NCBI GenBank assembly: GCA_003260075.1
Contig: QLIY01000527.1
Span: 46,260-110,259 of the forward strand
Direction: 5' to 3'
DNA from: Phallusia mammillata
Taxonomy: Eukaryota; Chordata; Ascidiacea; Phlebobranchia; Ascidiidae
Length of the DNA: 64,000 nucleotides
The notes under the pieces: generated by a model
The model's input: only the letters and a program-made list of their open reading frames with translations
What the model was told of the DNA's origin: nothing
Databases searched by the model: none
Program-made: the position numbers and the translations under genes
Part shown: piece by piece, positions 26,826 to 37,600 of the stretch
Numbering within the stretch: the first letter of the stretch is position 1
How the letters are laid out: each line of letters opens with the position of its first letter

Positions 26826-27451
26826 ATATAAAAAAACGCGAATCCTTATTTTGAAAAAACGGCAAGAAAAAAGTTAGGATATTGTTGGAGCTAAACGGAA
26901 ACTTTTTCCCAATAAACCAGGCTAAAAATACTATAAAAGCAAAAAATGCCAAAACACCTTTTGACTTCTGAAGAAGCATCAATGATCTAAACCTCTTTCA
27001 ATTAAGCTCAGAAAAATTATGCTCGCAAAACGTGCGCTAACACATGCGGAAAATTAAATTTGGGGTCAATTTTCTCTTATCCACTGCAATAGGGGCCAAA
27101 GATCGCAACCTAAAACGCAACCCCAGCAAGTCTTATTATTCAAGTGTTACAGGAATGCAAACCACAGCCACAATGGTAATTTAGCAATTTGTTCGGAAAG
27201 GCCCGATCTTTAGGCCAAAGTGCGTTATCAGCAGCAGGTTTAGGCAATCAAGATCGTTTAGATAATCAAGATGAATTGCTTTAGCCTTAATCACTCGGTA
27301 CACGTACTAGTTTGAAACCACAATGTGTAGAGTACTTTGAGACAGTTTCCAACATAGTCCGATATTACATAGTCAAATGCTTTCGCTACATATGGTCATT
27401 TGGGGTTAAAACTAGCAGCGGGTTCCTATTTTGTATGCGGGTGTATTAGAG

Positions 27452-27656
27452 CAGTGATCGGCAACCGCGAGTTTGTTACCGGTCCGCATACTTTTTAGGT
27501 AAAATGCTTTGAAACATTTTGTCCATGTATCCCGGGGATGATAAACTAATTTATGCGTTTTCATCGCTAAATATTTGTAGTTTTCTGAAGGCCGGTCTGC
27601 GATAAAATTTCAGTTTCAAAAACAGTCCGCAGTCGAAAAAAAGGTTGCCGACCCTG
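27452..27656. mobile_element. hAT-like miniature inverted-repeat element
   Basis: Terminal inverted repeats cagtgatcggcaacc and ggttgccgaccctg bound about 205 bp with no coding capacity. Such CAG-GGCAACC ends are typical of non-autonomous hAT elements. I could not see a matching 8-bp target duplication. Confidence 0.55.
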
Positions 27657-28384
27657 CATAAAAATACAAAAAACTGCTTTGGGGGCTCCTTTCTATTAAA
27701 GCAGAAAATATGGTTAGTCCAAAATGGTCAATATTGTATTTTTTGACCATATTAAATGGATCTGGAGTTTGTGTGCTTCAAGCAAAGTATGTTATATTTT
27801 TATGATCAAATACCTCTGACCTCCCCCCCTCCAGAAACATACAATATCCGATAGGTGACAGTAAACAGCTTTGAGGTATTGACCCACGTTAATAATAACA
27901 TGACAGGACATAAACAACATTATATGGGTTCACAAACGCGTGTGTCCTAGGGAAATCAAAAAAACGCTGTAAGACTATCGCCCCTGACATACAGATACGA
28001 TAAACGGATTGGGATTTATACTTTTAATTCCGTATGTTCGAATCCCGAAAAAGAAAGTGTATCATAACCCATATACAGGAAATAAGATTTGATTATAATT
28101 TTGACTCAGAACCTGATAACCAATTAAATCAAGCATAAACATGTCATCTAATCTTTGCTTTTTTGTGTATTAAATATGACAAATTTTCCCCAGAAAATAC
28201 TGAACAGGCGTTTCGTCAAATTTTCCCCACTCCTGTAAACCGTGTAGTTAACGCCCCAGAGTCTTGTGCAGTGATTTACTGTTTACCTTTAACCCACTAT
28301 ACATAGCAGCATTAGGTAATTTCCTGTCTTTACGGAGGCCGCGCGACCAAGCACATTTGCAACACACACGCCGGGATGTGTCTG

Positions 28385-28390
28385 TTTATT
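28385..28390 (-). terminator. Candidate poly(A) signal for ATXN10
   Basis: AATAAA on the minus strand (tttatt as written), about 150 nt past the ATXN10 stop codon. Confidence 0.4.
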
Positions 28391-28540
28391 TTACCACAAA
28401 ACGACCTCAAACACGGGAAGAGGTTATTTACAAAAGCAACACATCGCGTCCACTTTCTGCCTGCAGTCAGTTCCCATGGCAACTGAAACCTCCGCGGGGC
28501 TTGTGGGTGGATGAGGGGAACGTAAGGTTGCCATGTGACG

Positions 28541-28654
28541 TCAGGTGTAGGGTTCAGGGTTCACCGACGGGGGTTTCAACTCAAGGGCGACACCTGGCCT
28601 TTGCAGAATCGGACTCTCGGCCGCTGTGAGGCGCTCGTAAGCCGTTACGACTTC
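28541..28654 (-). CDS. ATXN10: ATXN10 exon 12 (last)
   Basis: The acceptor is tttgcag, phase 0. It encodes 37 residues, EVVTAYERLTAAESPILQRP and then a proline-rich tail to tga at 28541-28543. It aligns with the human tail after NQ (the ADASLLKKVGFEVE region), with moderate similarity. Confidence 0.85.
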   Translation of the reverse strand, partial: EVVTAYERLTAAESPILQRPGVALELKPPSVNPEPYT

Positions 28655-31600
28655 CTGCAAATAAACAAAACGTAAATGTGGTTTAATGATTTTGGAGCTT
28701 GTGTGAACATGCCCGTTTATTACTAATGCATAAACAATAACTTTAATAATCAATATTTGTAGGTACACTATTCACGGTTTTGAATAATCTGAGCAAAAAT
28801 CAGAGCCAGTATTTGAATGTAAAACACGTTTCGACAAGTGCTATTGTCATCATCGATATTTTTTTTCTGAATAAAAAGACGTTTCCAAAAAATAACACTT
28901 CTTTTAAGAATATGTGCTCTTTGTGATTTTATGTGAAACTTTTTCTCACCTGATTTTCGACGTTTCCTTCGCATATATTTCTGATGGCAAGCACCGACCA
29001 CTGTTGAATGACTGAGATATACAGGAAAGTAAGTTAAGAATAAACACATGTTTTCCATAAACCTAATGCAAGTTGTGAGCACAATGCAGTTTCATAATTT
29101 TAACTACTTTAGTGACAACTTGGAGATTTTGCTTTTTACGTCATCAGTAGCATCATGACGTCATGTGACAACCGTAACAGTTAAGCCCTAAAATGAAATC
29201 ACTTTTGTTAACAGACCATTGCACATGGAAGGCTGTGAACCTATAAAGACTGAGATTAAATGTGTTTGCAAACAGGGTCTGCGGTCGCGTGTCTCTAGTT
29301 TTGCCCGTTGCACAATATCTGGCGTGCTGCCAGCTGGCGAGCTAAGCACCGGGAGATTAAGATGCCTCTAATCGAAATGAGGGAATAATTGACAACCGCT
29401 CAAAGTAATCTTCACTGCTGATTGAATTAGACCGACAGAAATGGTTTCAAGTCAATGAGCCGATTCTATGATCTTTGATGGGTAACACGAATGTCTTTGC
29501 AATACCATTTTTGTTTTCTAAATCAATTAGGAATTGCTACTATTACCTTAAGTGACAACCTGGTTTGGATAAAGGGCTTATATAGCAAGAAACGTTTGGG
29601 GTGAAAACCCAATTTGACCTTAAAATTTTACAAATTGAGACAATACTTAAAACGTGATAATGTTTTCTATACTCGTTCCCCCCCCCCCCCCCCCCCCCCC
29701 CCCTATGATCTTTGATGGGTAACACGAATGTCTTTGCAATACGATATTTGTATTCCAAATCAATTAGGAATCGCTACTATTACCTTAAGTGACAACCTGG
29801 TTGGGATAAAGGGCTTGTATTGAAAACGACGTTTACAGTTTAAAGTCAACCCAATTTGACTTTATAAAACAATACTTAAAACGTGAAATTGTTTTCTATA
29901 CCCGTTCGTATGTCACTTAGCAGTTAACATATTTGAAACAGTGCGTGTTTCAATTTTAAACCATTTAACAACCAATCCCCCCCCCCCCTTTTGGGAAACC
30001 GCTGGAGAAATTTGGGGGACCGTTTCGGTAAAAACAAACACTGCTCGTTCGTATGTCGCTTTGCAGTTAACATATTTAAAATAGTGCGTGTTTCAATTTC
30101 AAACCATTTAACAACCAATCGTATTTACAATGAGAACGTGCTATCTTAAAGCTCAATAAGGCAATACGGCTGACACAGGCAAGTAATTAAGCAAGCAAGA
30201 AGGAAGTTACTTCATACGTGGGTTGGCTCGCATGTAGCGCTAGAGCTTAGGCAAGGCGCGTTTTTTTAAATTAAAGTGGCAAAATCTACTAGATGTGGAC
30301 TTAGTATGTATAATTTTAACCCTACACCAGAGCATATCACCGTATTAAAAATCTAGTTATTATAGGGCCACGTAAGCACAGTTAACAGTTTAAAAAAAAA
30401 TTAACAATAGGAGAAAAACTGCGGCTTACTTTGAACGATTGTTTCTCAATTAAAAGTTAAGCCAAAAAGGATACAAGGATTATTGTCGTCCAGGTTGAAG
30501 TGCTCCAAAACCAACTCGATTCCTCCGAGTTCACGCACCTTTAAGACAAACACAAAAGAACATTAAAACAATACAAAACATTGGCAACTTATTACACAAC
30601 CAAAAAAACACATACCGTAAAAGTCATATGCCATACAAGACAAGAGAATCGTAACGCGTTTGGAGTTCACTAAACTCACTCGTATTCAAGACTACAGGCG
30701 AGGCAGAGCAGACATAACAGCGCCGATCTTGGTGATAGTAGCAAACATGCCGGTTTATGTTTGTGCTACAATCGCCAAGCCCACGCTGTAGCACAGTGAT
30801 CTCGCCGAAAAACAACTAAACGACTTCATCACGTTCTGTTATGTAACACTCCCCACTGTACTAAACCAATACAACTACTAAACCAAAATACAACTGGTTT
30901 TATTGCGCAACGTGCTCAAGTAGATAAGCATCTAAACGACATTCTAAACTGCTATTTACCCACTGTGAAGGCATTTTTAAGTTTAAATTATTACCAAAGC
31001 AGTAACATGCCCCAAAATTGCTTCACAAAAGCAAGTTCTATGGCAACCCGTACGTACACAACTACTGATACCAATTCCAACTTGATCAACACGAATTACC
31101 AGCGATTACATAGCGTGTCTAGTCTAACACATAGCGTTCCATAAAGTCTATAAAGCGTCGTGCGCTTTCCAGTAGGCCATAAGGAACTTCTCCGGCGCAT
31201 GGAACTCTCATATAATCGAGCGAGGCAGACGCGCATATAGCTGATAGATAAAGAAACGTGCGACGAAACAGGATGGAAACGAGGAAGCGTATGCTGCCTA
31301 ACAATGCGCCCCCACCTCCGCGGCCAAATCTAAATGAGATTGAAAATTTACAAACAAGCCTCTCTCAAGCTTTTGTGATCTCAAGCCGAGATGCATCAGC
31401 GGCTGAATTGTAACGTTTGAAACACAACTACTGAGCTGGTTAGGGTTGTTTTGAAGGGTGTTTGTACTGTCGCCTGGCGAGCGTGACTAAGACCGTCGAA
31501 AACGAGCAGTTTGATGAGTTTTAATTGTTTCCTATTATACACGCCATACATGTGTCGACCCAGATGCGCTACACAGGTTTCTTGTGTAATAAAACCTTAC

Positions 31601-34600
31601 TTGCTAAATACCAGCGCACGTTAAGCAACCCCTAAAACCGCTAGGACATTCTCAACAAGCTCTAACACATCACGGTGGCAATCCAAGTACAATGAGCCCG
31701 ACTCTAGAAGGATGCTAGTCTTTATGCGCAGGGCGTACCGGAAGAGCTGTACCCGCTTATGCTTAACAACCTGCACTGCCGTCGGGCGAGAGGTGGGTTT
31801 TGCAATTCACGAAAACAACCAAAACAAACGCCCGTAAAGAATGACGTTATGCTGTAGCTGAGGGATTATACACAATGAGATGGGGATCTAAAATGAACAC
31901 TAAAGCATGGCGCCTTGCAGGGGATTTTTAAACTCGACAGTTCCGCATAACGTGTAGGTATTTCCTTGTGGCTTACAACGCGTTTTGAATGTTCAGCCCA
32001 CCATTATATGCAAACTACATTTTACATGTTTAAGTAAATCACAAAGGACAGATTTTCAAGGCGACGGTATACCTTCCCTGCATACTACTGTTTGATGAAT
32101 ACAACATGTAACATAAGTGTGACCTAACTGGTTACTTGTCAACAACAACATAAGGACAGACACAACGAAGCAACCAAATTTTCAATATCATTTTACAGTA
32201 AACAAACCTGTGTGCAAACCAATAAAGGAAAACATATAGTTCATTGCCATAAACGTCCATCCATATCTTGTTATATAAAGAGAGCAAGTATTTATCATTA
32301 ACTGATGTACAATCCGAATTTTATGACTGATTTTGAAAGGGTTATTAAAGCTGAAAAAAACACAGCGATTTTGTGTGAAATGGTGCAGTAGTTTAGGCAT
32401 GCTATCAGAGTCTAATGGGTCGTTTTGATGCCTATAGTGTCGATTTAATACGTAGAAAATTAGGGAAATTGGCTCGTGTGTCATAAAATCTGTTTACAAA
32501 GCCTGTGTGATAATTTGTAAACACTAAAGTTTTTGAAATGGTCTACTTATTTCGGGAAAAACAAAGGCGCTTGCACAAGCGGTATCAACGCATGCAACGT
32601 AGTGCACCGCTGTTGTACATGCTGCGTAACATCTCAAATCCTGTTTGAATCGCGAATGCGAAAATGAAAAAAACACACGATCTGTTGCAGTAATATCATT
32701 TTTAGGGGGGAGGGGGGCAATACTATTTCTTAGTTTCGATACACGTGTTATACACTAGGTGTTTAAGTTATCACAAAAAAGTTACATAAAGTCTGAAAAT
32801 CAAGTTTAATGTAACTTGTTAGGCATTACAACGCCCCCCCCCCCGGGAAACACAGAAAACATAAACATATGTACAAGGCGATGTAACAATCCTTATAATA
32901 GTTTTTGTATGCAATTGATAAATAGTCCCACCGTACTGCCAACGCTACAAGTAGGCTACTGAGTGGTACATTTTGGATTTATTTCTTCGATTTGTGCCGG
33001 CGTTAACTACAAAACTTTCTGTCGAGGTGTGTGGTTCACTAACACAGTAGTTCTCAAACGTCGCGACGCCCTGGTGCGTCGTTTCAATTTTCCAAGGACG
33101 TCGCAGAATAGTTCCGTTTCGCGACTTTTTGTTGTTGTATCATTAAACACAGCTTTAATAATAAGTTTCCTTGTTAACTTTTGTTTGCTGGTGCGTCACA
33201 AGTCCAGAAAACTTTTCCAGGGGCGTCGCAAGAAAAAAAGTTTGAGAACCACTGACGTAGAGCAATGGCAACAAAATGGGAAAACTTATACTTCCAAAAT
33301 TATCTATATTAAAAGGTAAAATCCAAACTACTTTTTTTCAGTATTTTAACAAATCTGATTATCTATCTTGAGAGCAGAAGAGTTATATCACATACGATAT
33401 TTTCGCACATACAAGAATATGCACTATTTTTGGCCTGTTTTTGAACTACATGGAAAATCAGTACATGATTTGGGCGTGGTCTTCAATCCGAAATTGCAGG
33501 TTTGCAACAAAAAGTTAAACAAAAAACTCAAACACTATTGGTGCTGCAAGCAGTTTAGTGCAAGTGGGACTTCCGTAAACATGCTCAACGCCCGCGCCAG
33601 TGGTAAATAATGAACAACACAAAGATAAGCGCAGTCACCGTGTGCGGGGGTTACAAAGCGCACACGGAAGCCCACCTCTCTCATTAGTGGATGTCAACAA
33701 TTCATCAACTAGCAAACATCCGACTATGTTTAGTAAACACTATCGACTGGTGCATTGTCCCAGCGACTGGATGTTATGTGTTCTGGGTATTTCGGCCGTG
33801 CAAAATCGAATCGACGGTTTCGAGAGATCAAGGAAACGCTGGTGGGCCACTTCCCACTTGACTAAGCAAACCCCCACGCGGTTTTAACGATGTAAAGCGC
33901 TGTTGTGTGGAAATTACATGTAACCAACAACATTAAATTATAGAGTTTGAGGTTCTCAAAGTTTTCATTAAATTGGGTTGTACTAAAATCCTATGGTATC
34001 ACGGGTGGGTCGAGCCTAACCAATACCAAAGATCACTTTGTACCAAGCGTCAATGACGGTGGGTCGAGCCATGTGATTACCCAACTACACTTTGTACCAA
34101 GCTTCAACTAGTATCCAACGCAATGCTTGATTTTTGAATAAAGCAGCGGTTCCCAACCTGTGGGTCGCGACCACAAGTGGGTTAGCCTGAAAATGGCCTG
34201 GGCTCGCCTAAGACATGGTTCCCAACTGGTTTTAAGCCATGGACCGCTAGCCGTACTAAAATAAACTCATGGACCGCTTTACCGTTGAGAAAACATACAG
34301 TCAATTTTAGGGGGTCACCGCAACTTGGCAAACGTTATCAAGGGGTCACGGCCCCAAAAAGGTTGGGAAGCGTTATAAGCACTTACACAGTTATGTCATT
34401 TGAGTGGTACAAACTACCTTATTATAGTAAGTTTTATAGTTTTCTATGCGTTGGGGTAGCGGCGTGCAACATAAAGCTTAAAAGCAAACGTCTTTTACAA
34501 TTTTTATTTCTCATACCATGTTTAAGCAGATGTTTAATGCGTGTACTTAACTTACATCACAAACCCCTCATGCAAGGAAACAATTGTTACAGAACAAAAA

Positions 34601-37600
34601 ACAAACTAAGAAGTGCATCTTTCAACGGACACACAGGCTTAACGCATTTTTCATGTCAACAAATACATTTTCGCGTGTTTTTAAAAGCCAATGAAGGGCC
34701 TAATTGTCAACGCCTAAAGGAACTATACGAGCCGCTTTAAAATTTGATCTTAGGTCCAGACTGTCTTGCTGCTACTTGCTTAGTGAGAAATCGGGTTTTT
34801 ACGTTGGATGACGGGCGGAAGCAAGCGATCACTCTCGATTTTAGACTCGCGCCTGTATACAATTATGTAGATGACGTAATGACATATTCTTGCGCCCGTA
34901 ACACAAACAGGGTAGTGATACATATAAGAAAGGAAGGAGGAAGTACAACAACAACTTGAAAACTTGCAAAGACCTTTTGGTTTTTGGCAAACATCACTAA
35001 AAACAAAACTGCACGCACATCGTACTTGCCTCCAAGTTAACTTGTAAATTTTACATGTTTTAAGCAGATAAATGATGAAAAAGGAGATCATTGCAACGAC
35101 TGCACAACAATGTACACCAAACCGTGGCGCGCGAACGCTTTCTGCATACAGTCTGTGAGTGGATTGCAGTAGGCATGGCCCTAAATGAGATGCTCATTTT
35201 CAAATTGCAGGTAAAAGATTTTCGCTTATTTGTGGATGGTCAATAAAAAATAAGCATGTTCACGGACGCATAAACTCGTCTCTGCGGCCGCATGTAGCCG
35301 TACGGCCGCAGGTTGTGCACCCCGGCAAAACAAGACCTCTGGCTGATTTTGGTTTCGATCAAGCCATACTTCGTGTCTAGTCATCCCAAACAAAAAATAC
35401 AGACAAAATGATGACATTCAACTTTTAAGTCAAGACCCAAAACAAATCCTGTTAGAAAGGGATCGATACGAAGCAAACAGACTTACTTTTGTTTGGTTTT
35501 CTGGACAACGATAACAGAGGTTTCCAATCACTCGAATTAAGGAGCTTTTAAATCCTGCAACTGGATTATCGGACAGCTCTACACTGCCCACTGGCGGCGA
35601 TCGAATTTGGGAAAGTCCGAATTCTCCAGAGGTCTCTGATTTGCCAGCAGCTGTTACTTTTCGGAGCACACCTGCAACAATCATCTTACTGTTACGACTT
35701 TTCTACCGAATTAACATGGTCGCAATTTATAAGATGAGCACTAAGGTATTTACTCGATTATAAGCCGCACTTTGTAATGTTAGACATGATTGTTTTATAA
35801 CACTTCTTTCTATGTAGTTCAACCATTTGTCAACAATTATTAACAAAGCTAACAATTGTTCCCAGCAGAGCGTGAAGCCAAAATGCAAAAGGAATTTTAA
35901 ATGCATATGTATTAAAAAGCACGGGTGTGGAAATAACATCGGCGTAAAATTCCAATGTAAGCCACCCTCAATTGTAAGCTGCAAGCAGGAGGGTAAAAAC
36001 TTAAAGGCTGTGCTTACAATCAAATAAATACGGTATACTAAAGACAAAAAGTCACATGGAAATTCATACTTTGTTATTTAATCAATATGCAATGGATAAA
36101 CATGAAGAATTCTATTTTTGACTTTTTGCTAAATTGAAAAATAACATTAACCCAACAACGTGCAACAACCCCTTTAACAAAACAGAAGCTGAAGTGCATG
36201 ATGTGTCACTCGCAAATTGTTGGCTATTTTCTTTTAATACCACAGCATGTAAGTAATTTACCAACGACTGTAGAAAGCAGATTTCCATCAGCCAGAAATT
36301 TTCTGTCATGTCCATCTCTAGAACTTGCCACACATAAAAACTCCAACACCTTTACAGTTAACACAGCATTGTCCTACAGAAAATCAAAACATTAAAAAAA
36401 AAGATAAACCAATAAAGCAAAGATAAATACTCGGGAGACCTGCTTGAGTTGGTACCATGCCTTTAATGATAAACCAATAAGCAATTTACTTCAATGGTGT
36501 ATACAAATCACTTGCCAAAGTTTCGGGGCTTTCTGAAAGAGCAATCAAGTCAGATTGAACTTGAAATTGTTTGGTCATAAAATCCAAAACATGGTCAGGT
36601 GTTTCCTCATCTAAGGAGTGGATTAGAACATCCAACACATTGCACCTATAGGCGATGAAAAATTTGAGGATTTTTGTCTACATGCTGGTATTTCTAATAT
36701 GAAACCAAAGTTATACCTGCAGTTGGAAGACCCATAAGTAAATATAATAGGAAGAAATGTTTCAATGGATAGAAAGTGCTCACTGATGCAGAGGATTCTA
36801 ATGGCAAAAACAAAAAAAGTAACTAAACATTACTTAAGGAAGTAAAACCTGTCAAAAACCCCCCCCCCTAGAAAGTGCTCACTGATGCAGAGGATTCTAA
36901 TGGCAAAAACAAAAAAGTAACTAAACATTACTTAAGGAAGTAAAACCTGTCAAAAATAGTTTTAATTTGACAATAATCACAGGTAAAAGTATTGCAAGAA
37001 ATTAATCTTTTAGAGGTGGATTTCAGCACACTAAAACACAAAAAACTGTTGTTAACTAAATACAAAATTGCCAGCAATGTAGAATAAATTGCAGACATTT
37101 TATTGAGCAAGCATTTCTACAAAATTAATTGTCATCATCAGTAAAAATGAATAAAGCGGAAAAACTGTACTAGTAAACAAACAAATGTATTATGGCAGAC
37201 TTAACAAAAATCAACTATTTAAATTTATGTACTCACATCCAGTCTTGGTCCTTTACAATTGTTAAACTATCACACAGAAGTGGCAGAAAACTGTCTGAGA
37301 AATTGTCAATGAAACAGGGAAGAGAAGTTTCACAGGATTGCAGACAGTTGTAAACAATCATTGATGATATTTCACAGATTTTTGGGTCCCTCAGTTTTAG
37401 AAGATGACTGAAAGAAATGGTTTATTTAAATTTAAAAATTTAATATTGACAAAAGAGATGTATGACAGTGTAGCCACCTAGTCTGCAGAGTAAGGCAGCT
37501 ACACATATATACATTTTTTTGGAAAAAAAATTTTGCACACAGACATTTTGCACCAAAAGTATTTAATTGTCCTGCCTTGACCTTCATTGCTTGGTTGGTG

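Larger units (their letters stand above)
26387..28540. other. Intergenic region between two converging genes
   Basis: This 2.15-kb stretch must carry both 3' UTRs. AATAAA at 26820-26825 (+) is a candidate Wnt polyadenylation signal, and AATAAA on the minus strand at 28385-28390 is a candidate for ATXN10. A hAT-like miniature element lies at 27452-27656. Nothing coding was recognised. Confidence 0.5.
30539..35486 (-). other. ATXN10 large intron (4.9 kb)
   Basis: It contains two hAT-like miniature elements (33.0 and 34.1 kb), a 60-bp duplication at 34.0 kb and a poly-C tract at 32834-32844. No nested gene was recognised on either strand. Confidence 0.55.

Noticed and set aside
31119..31304. 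61-codon minus-strand frame as an extra ATXN10 exon
   Set aside because: Exons 9 and 10 join in phase and match the human protein without a gap, so nothing is needed between them.
35827..36027. 66-codon plus-strand frame antisense to the ATXN10 region
   Set aside because: Short, in an intron between validated exons, no supporting signal.
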